In this document: piece after piece, positions 17,353 to 27,955 of the stretch
Layout: every line of letters begins with the position of its first letter
Numbering within the stretch: position 1 is the stretch's first letter
Origin: Cytobacillus oceanisediminis
Lineage (GTDB): Bacteria; Bacillota; Bacilli; Bacillales; Cytobacillaceae
Direction of reading: 5' to 3'
Assembly: GCF_004366035.1 (NCBI RefSeq)
Contig: NZ_SOEE01000005.1
Coordinates: 372,001-436,000 of the forward strand
DNA length: 64,000 bases
Position numbers and translations under genes: made by a program
The notes under the pieces: generated by a model
What the model saw: only the letters and a program-made list of their open reading frames with translations
Told to the model about the DNA's origin: nothing
The model's database searches: none

Positions 17353-18783
17353 TTAGTCTCTTTCCAGCAGAGCAGCACCTGCGATGCCAGGATCTGTCAT
17401 CTCATATGGATCGAGAATTAAATCCAGTTCTTCTTCTGTCAGCACATCATATTTCAGGCATAGCTCCCTGATTGGAGAGCCTGTTAAAATGGCTTCCCTC
17501 GCAATTCTTGATACGACTTCATAGCCGAGGTGAGGGTTTACTGCTGTGATGATGCCCACACTTTTCTCAACGTATTCCCTTAATCTCTCTTCATTGGCTT
17601 CGATTCCTTTTACACAATGCTCAGTAAACGTATTGAAAGCATTATTCATAATGCTGATCGATTGCAGAAGATTAAAGATCAGGACTGGCTCCATGACATT
17701 CAGTTCAAGCTGTCCTGCTTCTGAAGCAAGAGAGATGGTATGGTCGTTTCCGATGACCTGGAATGCCACCTGGTTAATCAGCTCCGGAAGAACAGGGTTA
17801 ACTTTCCCCGGCATAATGGAAGATCCCGGCTGTCTTGCTGGAAGCGATATTTCCCCAAGGCCGGCTCTTGGGCCAGACGCCATTAGACGCAAGTCATTCG
17901 CGATTTTGGACATATTGATCATGCAAATTTTCAATGCTCCGGAAACTTCCGTGTAAGAATCCGTATTCTGCGTGGCATCTACAAGATGTTCAGCCCCTGT
18001 AAATGGCAGGCCGCTGATGTCAGCAATGTGCTTCACCACTAAATCAATGTATTTTGGGATGGCATTCAATCCCGTTCCGACTGCCGTTGCTCCCATGTTC
18101 AACTCATATAAGTGCTGTTTGGATTGCTGAATGCGCTTAATATCACGCGCAATGACACGGCTGTATGCTTCGAATTCCTGGCCTAGCCTGATTGGAACGG
18201 CATCCTGCAGATGAGTCCGTCCCATTTTAATTACATGGTTGAATTCCTTTGATTTTTCAAGAAAAACGGAATGCATATGTTCCATTGTCGGGATTAATTG
18301 ATCCAGCAGATTTAATACAGAGATATGCATCGCTGTCGGGAAGGCATCATTTGTCGATTGTGACATATTGACATGGGTATTTGGGCTGCAATGAGAATAA
18401 TCTCCCTTTTCATAGCCCATGATTTCAATCGCACGATTTGCAAGGATTTCATTAATATTCATATTAATGGACGTCCCGGCACCGCCCTGGATCGGGTCAA
18501 CAATGACCTGATCATGCCATAGTCCTTCAATCATTTCATCGGCTGCCTGTACGATCGGGTCTCCAATGCCTGAATAAAGGCGCTTAACCTCCATATTCGC
18601 CAAGGCCGCAGCCTTTTTCACCATTGCCATTGCCTTGATTAACTCCGGATGGATCCGATAGCCTGTAATCGGAAAGTTCTCAACCGCACGAAGCGTCTGA
18701 ACACCGTAATAGGCATCAACCGGAACTTCCTTAGAACCTAGAAAGTCTTTTTCAATTCTGAAGCTGTTCGTTGCTGCTAACAT
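17353..18783 (-). CDS. aspA: Aspartate ammonia-lyase
   Basis: A 476-residue member of the fumarase/aspartase superfamily. The signature GSSIMPGKVNPV, with the mobile catalytic-serine loop, is intact. So are MGRTHLQDAVP, NTHVNMSQSTNDAFPTAMH and the N-terminal YYGVQTLRAVENF. It interconverts aspartate with fumarate and ammonia. Gene length and motifs fit aspartase better than class II fumarase. It is convergent with gnd and shares its terminator, with no operon partner. Upstream, about 370 bases separate it from the next gene. Confidence 0.93.
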   Translation of the reverse strand: MLAATNSFRIEKDFLGSKEVPVDAYYGVQTLRAVENFPITGYRIHPELIKAMAMVKKAAALANMEVKRLYSGIGDPIVQAADEMIEGLWHDQVIVDPIQGGAGTSINMNINEILANRAIEIMGYEKGDYSHCSPNTHVNMSQSTNDAFPTAMHISVLNLLDQLIPTMEHMHSVFLEKSKEFNHVIKMGRTHLQDAVPIRLGQEFEAYSRVIARDIKRIQQSKQHLYELNMGATAVGTGLNAIPKYIDLVVKHIADISGLPFTGAEHLVDATQNTDSYTEVSGALKICMINMSKIANDLRLMASGPRAGLGEISLPARQPGSSIMPGKVNPVLPELINQVAFQVIGNDHTISLASEAGQLELNVMEPVLIFNLLQSISIMNNAFNTFTEHCVKGIEANEERLREYVEKSVGIITAVNPHLGYEVVSRIAREAILTGSPIRELCLKYDVLTEEELDLILDPYEMTDPGIAGAALLERD

Positions 18784-19152
18784 ATACTCTTCTCCTTTAT
18801 ATAAACCTTTCAGATATATATAGGTTTTGTAATGACTTATCCTTCGTATTCACTATAATCCGGAAAAGAGGAATAAGCAATGGTTATGAAACAATAATAA
18901 ATTGGCTATTTGGAGTGCCAACTTCACCCTTATTATTTAACTGAACTTTGCTAACTATCTCATGCAATTGACATAAACTTAAATACGACCTAATATTTAA
19001 TTGCCTTAATTGAAATTGGCTTTAATGCTCGGACGCCTTTATAGGATTCTAATGGAAGGCAAGCAATTGGCTGAATTAATCATCCCTTTACACTGGAAAT
19101 AGCTGCTTCCCTGATTTTAAGGGATTTATGAAGAACAAAGGAGAAAAGCAGC
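18784..19152. other. 369-base gap upstream of aspA and the DUF418 gene
   Basis: This divergent gap must hold both promoters. I see no gene, no tRNA and no strong palindrome, only AT-rich sequence and a ribosome site (AAAGGAG) ahead of 19153. Confidence 0.6.
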
Positions 19153-20346
19153 ATGCCTAATCAATCGAGTATGAAAACAGCTGGTCCAAAAAAACGTGCT
19201 GTTTCACTGGACCTAGCCCGGGGTACGATGCTTCTGCTGATTGCACTGGCCCATGCCCCGCTCTATTTGTATACCTCTGAACCCGGGATTATGCAAAGAG
19301 TAGAGGCTATTACCTTCCTTGACCAAATAGTTAACTTTTTTGGCCAATTTTTTATTGATAATAGAGCAAGAGCGATGTTTGCCGTTTTATTCGGATATGG
19401 ACTTGTTCTTGCATTTGAAAGTCGAATCTCTAAAGGAATAAGAGAAAAAGAGGCCATAAAGACGATAAGAAGGCGTTCCTGGTATTTGATTCTATTTGGG
19501 ATTGTTTTGGCTGTCATCATTGGAGGCCAGGATATTCTTATGGCCTACGGGACAGCAGGGCTGCTCGTCAGCTGGCTTTTAGAACGTGAAATCAAGACAC
19601 TGATTCGAACCTTTATTTTTATCACCTTATTCTATATAATTTTTGGTCCTATAATGTGGGGCTTCAACATGCTGGAAATCGGAGGCTATGGCTTCCCACC
19701 AGAGGTTTCAGCCACAGACACCTACTTTGGCACAGCTTTGATAAGCCTATTTACTTTTCCTTCTATCCCTATTCTCATTCATTTAATGTTCCCGGTACTC
19801 CCTTCCGTTCTGCTCGGCATGTGGATCGCCAGATATCAGTTATTAATCAAGCCAGAGCAGCATTTAAAAATCATTAAATTGATAACCATTTTAGGATTAA
19901 CCATCTCTTTATTAGGAGCAATGCCTTTATCGCTGCTGGGGACCCTATGGCACCCCAGTCCATTTACAGCTGGATTAATGAATGGATTTCACATTTTAAC
20001 AGGAATTGCAGGAGGATTGGCTTATGCTGTGATTTTCGGGATCATTGGGACCAAGGTACAAAAGCCAGGGAGTCTTACCCTTTCTTTAATGGCTTTAGGG
20101 AAGCGGTCATTAACTTTCTATGTTTGGAACGAGACAACGCTTGTCCTATTCCTGTCACCGGTGGCTCTTGATTTAGGAGGACGTGTGAGCAATGGGACTG
20201 CAGCGGTGATTGCTGTGGGCATATGGTGTCTTTCTCTACTATTGGCGTGGGGATTGGAAAAAAAGGATTTAAATGGACCATTGGAAGTTTTATTGAGGAG
20301 ATTGGTGTATAGGAATAAGCAAATCCCAGGCGTTTCCCAGGAATAA
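19153..20346 (+). CDS. DUF418-family membrane protein (YeiB-like)
   Basis: A 397-residue polytopic protein with about ten membrane segments. The start RAVSLDLARGTMLLLIALAHA and the repeated basic loop after the third helix match the DUF418/YeiB family, which is distantly related to acyltransferase-3 membrane proteins. The conserved C-terminal part, GKRSLTFYVWNETTLVLFL, fits the DUF418 domain. The biochemical role of the family is unsettled. It is monocistronic and ends about 145 bases before a terminator shared with the convergent lctP gene. Confidence 0.8.
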   Translation: MPNQSSMKTAGPKKRAVSLDLARGTMLLLIALAHAPLYLYTSEPGIMQRVEAITFLDQIVNFFGQFFIDNRARAMFAVLFGYGLVLAFESRISKGIREKEAIKTIRRRSWYLILFGIVLAVIIGGQDILMAYGTAGLLVSWLLEREIKTLIRTFIFITLFYIIFGPIMWGFNMLEIGGYGFPPEVSATDTYFGTALISLFTFPSIPILIHLMFPVLPSVLLGMWIARYQLLIKPEQHLKIIKLITILGLTISLLGAMPLSLLGTLWHPSPFTAGLMNGFHILTGIAGGLAYAVIFGIIGTKVQKPGSLTLSLMALGKRSLTFYVWNETTLVLFLSPVALDLGGRVSNGTAAVIAVGIWCLSLLLAWGLEKKDLNGPLEVLLRRLVYRNKQIPGVSQE

Positions 20347-20490
20347 AAGTTCATTTGAAAAATGCAGCTCATTAAATATCTGGATATTGTTCATTATTAT
20401 CTCCTCCTAAAGTTATTGGACTCATTTTAACAAGAGAACGATATTCATTTCGTCCTCATTCTTGCTCTTATGGTCTGGATTTAAGAGGAC

Positions 20491-20522
20491 AAAAAAGTGG
20501 AGCTGAATGCTCCACTTTTTTA
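20491..20522. terminator. Bidirectional terminator after DUF418 gene and lctP
   Basis: AAAAAAGTGGAGC pairs with GCTCCACTTTTTTA around TGAAT, with A- and T-runs on both sides. It separates two convergent genes. Confidence 0.9.
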
Positions 20523-20540
20523 TCCTAATATATTGGCTAA

Positions 20541-22112
20541 TTAGAAGAATAATGACAATATCAATGTCCAAATACAAACAAATATCAGTAATCCAAAGCT
20601 ATATTTCAATGTCATTTTCGTCAAATCGGCTTCTTTTCCTGTCTCGCCAACCGCTGCTGTGGCGATGGCGATGGACTGAGGAGAGATGAGCTTTGCCATC
20701 ACACCTCCAGCCGTATTGGCAGAAAGCAATAAGGAGGAGTTGGTTCCGATCACATGGCCAGCTGTCGCCTGGATCGGAGCAAATAGAGTGTTATTGTTCA
20801 CGACAGATCCTGTCATGAACACCCCAATCCAGCCTAAGAGCGGGGACAGCAGCGGAAATAGGTTTCCGGTTGTCGCAACTGCCTCCCCCAGAGTGACAGT
20901 CATTCCACCGTACGTCATGAGCTTTGAAATTCCGATAATGGCACAAATCATGATAATCGGAATCCAGAACTCTGAAACAGTCTTTTTGAGAAGCTTGAAT
21001 CCCTCACCCATTCTGATGCCTTTAGTGGTTGCTATTGTCGTTAGGCCGGCCATTAAGATCGCTGTTCCTGTAGCACCTATTAAACTGATGCTGACACTAA
21101 GAGAAGATCCGGGTAAACCGAAATTGATGACTGTGAATTCGAGCAAGCCACCCTCAGCGAAAAGCCCTTTAAATGCAGGGAAGCTCCATATTAAAATAAA
21201 TAGGGTCAATAGATAAAATGGTGACCATGCTTTAACAATTTCACTTAATGAATGCTCTTCAAATTGACACTCTTTCCCATTGAGCAAAAAGATATTCTTT
21301 GGTTTCCACTTTTTCAGAAATAACGCTAATACACCCATTGCTAATAAGGAAGGAATAATATCAGCAAGCTCCGGGCCTATAAATATCGTAATGATTGCCT
21401 GTGTAACGGTATAAACCCCAGCTGTGATCAGGATAGCCGGGAATATTTCCTTAATTCCTTTAAACCCGTCAATGAGCCATATTAATAAAAAGGGAATGGT
21501 AAAGTTAATAATCGGCAGTGTCAGAGCTGTCATGATTGAGACATCCATGGAAGTAACCCCTGGGATTCCAAACGTATCGACAATGCCGACCGGTATTCCA
21601 ATCGCACCAAAGGCACCTGAAGCACCGTTTGCTATGAGACAGAGCATCGCTGCCTGCAATGGCTTGAAGCCCAGTGACGCTAACAGTACGGCACAAATAG
21701 CAATCGGTACACCAAACCCGGCTGCCCCTTCGAGAAAGGCATTAAAACAAAATCCGATCAGTAGAAATTGAATGCGCTGGTCCTGGGAAATCCCTGCGAT
21801 GCTTCCGCGCAAAATATCAAACTTGCCTGATGCCACCGAAATTTTATATAGCCACACAGCCATGACAATAATCCAGCCAATTGGCCAAATCCCTGATGCA
21901 GCACCTTGAATAACACTTCCAGCCGCTTCTCCGAATGGCAATTCAAAGATGATAAGGGCGATGAAAAAAGTGACAGCTAAGTTTATTAGCGCCGCATGAA
22001 TACCCTTCATTTTTAATACCGTCAAGCAAATCAGAAATAACAGAATCGGTATGGCTGCCACCAGGGAGGAAATAGCCAGGTTATGAAAAGGATTGAACGT
22101 TTCCACTAACAT
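20541..22112 (-). CDS. lctP: L-lactate permease
   Basis: A 523-residue LldP/LctP-family transporter with about 13 membrane segments. Typical stretches are GAASGIWPIGWIIVMAVWLY, LEGAAGFGVPIAICAVLL and GSVVNNNTLFAPIQATAG. It moves L-lactate (and possibly glycolate) with protons. It follows ldh by 35 bases on the same strand, the same ldh-lctP pairing as in Bacillus subtilis. It probably exports fermentative lactate or re-imports it. It should share the redox-responsive control of ldh. Confidence 0.93.
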   Translation of the reverse strand: MLVETFNPFHNLAISSLVAAIPILLFLICLTVLKMKGIHAALINLAVTFFIALIIFELPFGEAAGSVIQGAASGIWPIGWIIVMAVWLYKISVASGKFDILRGSIAGISQDQRIQFLLIGFCFNAFLEGAAGFGVPIAICAVLLASLGFKPLQAAMLCLIANGASGAFGAIGIPVGIVDTFGIPGVTSMDVSIMTALTLPIINFTIPFLLIWLIDGFKGIKEIFPAILITAGVYTVTQAIITIFIGPELADIIPSLLAMGVLALFLKKWKPKNIFLLNGKECQFEEHSLSEIVKAWSPFYLLTLFILIWSFPAFKGLFAEGGLLEFTVINFGLPGSSLSVSISLIGATGTAILMAGLTTIATTKGIRMGEGFKLLKKTVSEFWIPIIMICAIIGISKLMTYGGMTVTLGEAVATTGNLFPLLSPLLGWIGVFMTGSVVNNNTLFAPIQATAGHVIGTNSSLLLSANTAGGVMAKLISPQSIAIATAAVGETGKEADLTKMTLKYSFGLLIFVCIWTLILSLFF

Positions 22113-22147
22113 ATGATCTGCCCCTTTGAAACTAAGATGTCAACTCG

Positions 22148-23233
<1,086 letters not shown>

Positions 23234-23732
23234 TTTAAAATATATCAGTGCTTTTGTTTTTGTGCAAGTCTTTCCTCAAAAGTTTTTTTAAAATAAAGGA
23301 GTGCCAACTCCAGGTAAGCTGCAGTATAGCGGGGGCTGGCGCGACTCCAAAATGCCAAACAGGCTGTTGCCTCCTCTAGATTGAGGACTGGTAAATACGG
23401 CTCTTCCTGCTGAGAAACGGGGTTGTGCCGGATTCACGGATATAGCCTTCTGCCTGGCCACAGCCGGCAACGGAGCAAGCTTTAGCCTGCCTATTGGAAA
23501 ATCCAGGAGAAACAATTCCTCGATACGAAAATACCGGGGAAAAGCATGCCCATCTTTGCCTAAAATGAAGCGTTTGATGATAAACTCGTACCCGGAGCAT
23601 ATCCGTGAAGGGGAAAAAGTTCAGAATGGCTTTATGCTTCCTGTGTTCGAACCCGAGCACTGGAATCGGACTCTTTCTCCCGGTTTTCCGCCTCTTCTGT
23701 CCGAAGTTTCGCCAGGTTCGGTTTTTTTCCTT
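23234..23732. other. Gene-free stretch, partly GC-rich, with one dispersed repeat
   Basis: No coding region here has a recognisable product or ribosome site. The segment 23666-23722 (TCGGACTC, CCCGGTTTTCCG, CTGTCCGAAG) is a single unit of the repeat also found at 11894 and 62321. The GC-rich part 23310-23560 resembles decayed coding sequence, but I could not identify it. Confidence 0.55.
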
Positions 23733-24410
23733 TTAAAATGAATCATTCTTCAGCACATCAGCAAGCCGGTGCAGTTCATCTGTCTGCTGAATGCGATAAA
23801 TGCGCCCCTCCTTCTGTAAATAGCCTTTATCGCAAAACTGCACAAGAACATGCAGTAAATGGCGATAGGACACCCCTAGAAAATCACAGACGGACACATG
23901 TTTTTCCTTATAGACCTCCCCATCAGCGGTTTGCAGGATAAAGTCCGCCAGACGGTTTTCAAGCGGAAAGGAAAGGCTCTGGGAGTACTTTTCAGCCATT
24001 TTCGTTGCTTTCATACTTAAAAACCTGGTGAGCTCACGGAGAAAAGTCGTATCTTCAAGGAGCCTTTTGCGGCATTGATGCAAAGGAATCGCAAAACAGA
24101 TTGTCTTCGTGGAGGCTTGAATCCCCTTTGTATAGTACACTTCATGCAGTAACTCCATTTCCCCGATATAATCATGGGCATTAATAAAATTAATCAAAGA
24201 AATCTTGCCATTTTGATACGTTACATAGATCTTGGCTTTACCCTCGATGACATAATACAAATAATCCGGCCTCATGCCTTCGCGAATAATCCATTCATCC
24301 CGCTTATATTCGCGTACTTCCATAAACTCCTCAATCGGAAAAGAAAATAAATGCGAAATGGAATGCTGCTCAAGGTAATGCTGCCTTTTTTCTTGTTTAT
24401 AAATTTCCAT
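23733..24410 (-). CDS. Crp/Fnr-family regulator, YeiL-like
   Basis: A 225-residue regulator. ATG 24410 is preferred, following GGGGGTGGG; an ATG ten codons upstream lies inside a palindrome. The N-terminal cyclic-nucleotide-binding-like fold includes YYVIEGKAKIYVTYQNGKI. A dimerisation helix follows, then a C-terminal winged helix (VSVCDFLGVSYRHLLHVLVQ). No Fnr-type Cys cluster is visible, so oxygen sensing by an Fe-S cluster is not supported. It resembles YeiL. It is divergent from an MFS transporter gene with a perfect palindrome between, so it probably controls that transporter. Confidence 0.8.
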   Translation of the reverse strand: MEIYKQEKRQHYLEQHSISHLFSFPIEEFMEVREYKRDEWIIREGMRPDYLYYVIEGKAKIYVTYQNGKISLINFINAHDYIGEMELLHEVYYTKGIQASTKTICFAIPLHQCRKRLLEDTTFLRELTRFLSMKATKMAEKYSQSLSFPLENRLADFILQTADGEVYKEKHVSVCDFLGVSYRHLLHVLVQFCDKGYLQKEGRIYRIQQTDELHRLADVLKNDSF

Positions 24411-24424
24411 TTCCCACCCCCGAA

Positions 24425-24442
24425 ATATGAGATATCTCATAT
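24425..24442. promoter_or_regulatory. Perfect 18-bp palindrome between divergent yeiL-like and MFS genes
   Basis: ATATGAGATATCTCATAT is exactly self-complementary. It sits 15 bases above the regulator start and about 50 bases above the transporter start. It is a candidate operator for the YeiL-like protein, though it differs from the usual TGTGA-N6-TCACA. Confidence 0.7.
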
Positions 24443-24490
24443 TATTGTACGAATCTTCCTGATATCATGCAAATATCGGAGGGATATTTA

Positions 24491-25669
24491 ATGAATACAC
24501 AGAGCTGGATGGGCAGACAGTTTTTCAGTTTCTTTATGACCTGGGGTGTTTTTCTGCCCTATTGGACAGGGTGGCTGATCCATATAAAAGAAATGACCGT
24601 TTCACAGGCGAGTTTGATCATGAGTCTGGGTTTGGCTGTACGGGGCCTTTCCACACTCTTTGCCTTTCCCTATTTATCAGGAAAACTCAGCAGTAAAACC
24701 CTGCTTAACGGGATGGGAATCGGCACACTGATTGCCATTCTCTGCTATATACCGGCCAATTCTTTTACAAGTCTGCTGGTAGCAACGCTGTTTTTACATT
24801 TCTTTTACCCTGCTCTGATGCCAGCATTGGATAGTGCTGCAGGCATTCTTGTACAGAGTAAGCAATTAAGAGATTACGGAAAGAGCCGCTCCTGGGGGTC
24901 AATTGGATTCGTTGTATCCGGCATGATCCTGACTTTCTTCACAGGGGCATTTGGGGATGATGCCATATTCTGGGCTCTGCTGCTCGGCATGATCGTATTC
25001 CTGTGCCTCGGCTTTATGAATACGCCGGACGTTTTATCGGAAAAACCAAAAAGCGTCCAGACAAAAGGCGCCATAAAGAAATTATTCAGCATCCAGCACT
25101 TCGGCCTGGTGCTCGTCATAGTCATTTTACTGCAGGCAGCACATGCTTCTTATTACAACTATGGCTATATTTATTTGCAGGAAATTCAGGCTCCCAAATA
25201 TTTAATCGGCCTGATCATTAACATTGCCGTGATTGCAGAAATCCTATTCTTTTTCATTGCCGACCGGACTTTCCGCAAATTTTCAATCGGCTCGTTACTG
25301 GCATTGGCAGCATTGGGCTCTACCGCACGCTGGATACTCGTTTTTGCCTTTCCGCATGTGATTATGTTTACGATTGCCCAAACACTGCATGCCTTTTCAT
25401 TTGCTATGGCACACTACGCTTTTATGAAATACTTAATCAAATACGTTCCCCATGAACAGGTCCCGATTACACAAGGGGTATACTCTGCACTCGCTCTTAG
25501 CTGGAGTACAGCCCTCTTCACCATTTTTGGCGGGTATTTATATGAAATGGAACCAAGATACGCGTTTATCGGGATGGTGGTTTGCACGGTACCAGCATTG
25601 GCCCTGGCGGTTATTTACAGGAAACTTGTGCATGAGAAAGAAAATAGTGCAGGGAGTTTGGCAGGTTAG
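24491..25669 (+). CDS. MFS transporter, 3-phenylpropionate/nucleoside-permease-like
   Basis: A 392-residue, 12-helix transporter. ATG 24491 follows CGGAGGG at 7 bases; an upstream in-frame start lacks a site. The start FFSFFMTWGVFLPYWTGWL and the later KSRSWGSIGFVVSGMIL match the MFS_1_like group that includes HcaT/PPP-family carriers. The substrate is unknown. It is divergent from the YeiL-like regulator, with the palindrome at 24425-24442 between them, and carries its own terminator. Confidence 0.82.
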   Translation: MNTQSWMGRQFFSFFMTWGVFLPYWTGWLIHIKEMTVSQASLIMSLGLAVRGLSTLFAFPYLSGKLSSKTLLNGMGIGTLIAILCYIPANSFTSLLVATLFLHFFYPALMPALDSAAGILVQSKQLRDYGKSRSWGSIGFVVSGMILTFFTGAFGDDAIFWALLLGMIVFLCLGFMNTPDVLSEKPKSVQTKGAIKKLFSIQHFGLVLVIVILLQAAHASYYNYGYIYLQEIQAPKYLIGLIINIAVIAEILFFFIADRTFRKFSIGSLLALAALGSTARWILVFAFPHVIMFTIAQTLHAFSFAMAHYAFMKYLIKYVPHEQVPITQGVYSALALSWSTALFTIFGGYLYEMEPRYAFIGMVVCTVPALALAVIYRKLVHEKENSAGSLAG

Positions 25670-25671
25670 CG

Positions 25672-25702
25672 GAGCATGCCCTTTTCGGGAATGCTCTTTT
25701 TT
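25672..25702 (+). terminator. Terminator after the MFS gene
   Basis: GAGCATGCCC pairs with GGGAATGCTC around TTTTC, followed by TTTTTTCG. It begins three bases after the stop codon. Confidence 0.88.
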
Positions 25703-25749
25703 CGTGTTATTTAAGTGAAAAAACAGCAAGCTCCTAAGAAGCTTGCCGG

Positions 25750-26919
25750 CTATTTTGCCTCGAATATATATTTCCGGTATGGCTTTCGTATCGATAATAT
25801 GATACCCATGAATATCATATTGGACAGCAATGAGCTTCCCCCATATGACAATAAGGGCAGTGAAATCCCCTTGACTGGCATGACCCCGATCGTCATTCCG
25901 ATGTTTTGGAAGATTTGCAGGGCATACATCGCCATCGCGCCGGAGCAAAGATATAAACCAAAGGGCGATTCCGCGTGATCGCCTATTACAGCCATCCGGT
26001 ACAATAGGACGAAGAATAAACTGAGAACAGCAGCAGCAGCTATAAACCCGCCTTCTTCCGCAATGGTGGCAAAGATGAAATCTGTATGCTTTTCAGGAAT
26101 ATAGACGGTTCCGCTGCCAAATCCATTTCCCTTTAATTCCCCGCTTCCGACTGCCAGCATGGCTTTATTCGTCTGATACGCGTGATCTGCATACTCATTT
26201 GGTGAAAGCCAGCCCAGTATCCGCTCCTGCTGGTGGGGCTTTAATAATGGAATCAGCTGATCATAGAAAACCGATGGATACTGAAAGTAGACATACAATA
26301 GGATGGCTGCGCCTGCTGCCGGGATAATGGCCGCGGCAGCAAGAATCTTCCTTTGGATGCCAGACAGAAAGAGAACGGTGGCGCTGCCGGCCAAATATAG
26401 AACGACCATGCCGGTATCTGGCTGCTGGTAGACAAATAAGGATGGGATTACCGTGGCCAAAATAACTTTGCCAATCAGCAGAAAATCAGTCCAGACCGTT
26501 CTCTCTTGATATACTAAATTATGCTGATGAGCTAACCTGGAGGTTAACAAAAGCAAAGCAATTTTAAAAAATTCCGATGGCTGTATTGAGCCAAGCAAAG
26601 GGAGGCTATACCACCTTTTCGCCCCTAAAATAGACGGTGCCACTGCTGGTGGCATAAGCGGCAAAAGAACGATGGACGTAAAACAAACAAGAAAGAAAGG
26701 CCAGGCAATTCTTTCAATCTGGTCTGCATCAAGATAAGCAACAGCCATCAGCAGACTGAACCCGATCATATAGCTGACCCCCTGCTTAAGCGCAAAGTTC
26801 TGTTCTCCGTATTGGCCGGTCCCCTGGCTGCTGTAAATAAAAAGGATGCTCAGGATGCTAAATGTACAAATAATGGACAAGACCGATTTATCGAGTCGTT
26901 TCAAAAATGTATATCCCAT
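25750..26919 (-). CDS. RodA/FtsW-family peptidoglycan glycosyltransferase
   Basis: A 389-residue SEDS-family membrane protein with about ten membrane segments. Conserved stretches are GAKRWYSLPLLGSIQPSEFF, HTDFIFATIAEEGG and the C-terminal GISLPLLSYGGSSLLSNMI. SEDS proteins polymerise lipid II with a partner class B penicillin-binding protein. It is shorter than FtsW and closer to the RodA/YlaO/YwcF paralogues; which paralogue is unclear. No PBP is adjacent. It lies 28 bases below the LCP gene, another cell-envelope enzyme, so an envelope operon is likely. Confidence 0.88.
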   Translation of the reverse strand: MGYTFLKRLDKSVLSIICTFSILSILFIYSSQGTGQYGEQNFALKQGVSYMIGFSLLMAVAYLDADQIERIAWPFFLVCFTSIVLLPLMPPAVAPSILGAKRWYSLPLLGSIQPSEFFKIALLLLTSRLAHQHNLVYQERTVWTDFLLIGKVILATVIPSLFVYQQPDTGMVVLYLAGSATVLFLSGIQRKILAAAAIIPAAGAAILLYVYFQYPSVFYDQLIPLLKPHQQERILGWLSPNEYADHAYQTNKAMLAVGSGELKGNGFGSGTVYIPEKHTDFIFATIAEEGGFIAAAAVLSLFFVLLYRMAVIGDHAESPFGLYLCSGAMAMYALQIFQNIGMTIGVMPVKGISLPLLSYGGSSLLSNMIFMGIILSIRKPYRKYIFEAK

Positions 26920-26947
26920 GTTGTAGTTCTCCTGTTAAGATCAGCCG

Positions 26948-27919
26948 TTATCCATTTTCTTCACTCACTGATAGGGGATCTGGTTCCTGATTCGCGGAAT
27001 TCCCTTCTAAAAAGGATTGAATCGCCTCTTTATTTTTCTCAAAATCAATATCCAGCGCCAGCCCCACTCCCTCATACCTAACATCTGTATAAGAATTCTG
27101 GATTGGGACGGTCATTGTTTCAATCGTTTCGGGCCGGTGCAAAGCAACACTCTTCATAATGGCGAGAAGTTCTGCGGCTTGAAGATTTGTCTGTATATAT
27201 GGCTGGGCAGTTCCAAGCAGCTTTGGCAGCTTTACCACACCATTTGCACTAAGAAGCTCGTCCTGTAACGCATTAATGACCTGCTGCTGGCGCCTTACCC
27301 GCCCAAAATCGGCCTCTGCATCCTTCCGAAAGCGGGCATACCCCAATAGTTCCTTCCCATTAAGCCTTTGCAATCCAGGCTCCAGAGAAACCCCGATGTT
27401 GGCTGACATCTTTTTCTCAACATCGATTTCAATGCCATCAGGGACAAGAGCATCCACCATTTTTTCAAAGCCTGTAAAATCGATCAAAGCATAATATTCT
27501 ATATCCAAGTCAAAATCGTCTTTCAAGGTTTCACGCAGCAATTCCGGTCCGCCCAGATAGAAGGCTGTATTGATTTTGTAGTTCTTATATCCGGGTATTT
27601 CCGTGTAAATGTCCCGCATGATGGAGATGATCTTAGCCGATCCCTCCTTCGGATCATATTGTGCAACCATAATGGAGTCAGTCCGGGATTTTCCCTCATC
27701 CGGCCGGGCATCAACTCCCAGCAGCAGTACATTGACCTTGTTATCGAGACTTTTTTCCCCATTGAATTCATATTCCTGCTGCTCCGCAGATTCTGCCGTA
27801 CTCACACCCGCCTGGTATTGATAGACAAAATATCCGATTGCAGCCACACACACTGCCAACAATGCTCCAGCTACTTTAAGAACTCTGCTTTTTCTTTTAA
27901 AGCGTTTTTGTCTGTTCAT
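26948..27919 (-). CDS. LytR-CpsA-Psr family glycopolymer transferase
   Basis: A 323-residue protein with one N-terminal membrane anchor (VLKVAGALLAVCVAAIGYFV) and an extracellular LCP domain. The LCP hallmarks are VNVLLLGVDARPDEGKSRTD (pyrophosphate-binding Arg and Asp), RDIYTEIPGY and GKELLGYARFRKDAEADFGR with RRQQQVI. LCP enzymes transfer teichoic acid or other anionic polymers from lipid carriers to peptidoglycan. It precedes the RodA/FtsW gene by 28 bases. Exact TagT/TagU/TagV identity is not resolved. Confidence 0.9.
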   Translation of the reverse strand: MNRQKRFKRKSRVLKVAGALLAVCVAAIGYFVYQYQAGVSTAESAEQQEYEFNGEKSLDNKVNVLLLGVDARPDEGKSRTDSIMVAQYDPKEGSAKIISIMRDIYTEIPGYKNYKINTAFYLGGPELLRETLKDDFDLDIEYYALIDFTGFEKMVDALVPDGIEIDVEKKMSANIGVSLEPGLQRLNGKELLGYARFRKDAEADFGRVRRQQQVINALQDELLSANGVVKLPKLLGTAQPYIQTNLQAAELLAIMKSVALHRPETIETMTVPIQNSYTDVRYEGVGLALDIDFEKNKEAIQSFLEGNSANQEPDPLSVSEENG

Positions 27920-27955
27920 TTTTTCTCCATTCTTTTTTATTTGCCCCGTTTACAT

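Noticed and set aside
20686..21216. 176-residue rightward open frame
   Set aside because: It lies entirely antisense to lctP, whose family match is unambiguous.
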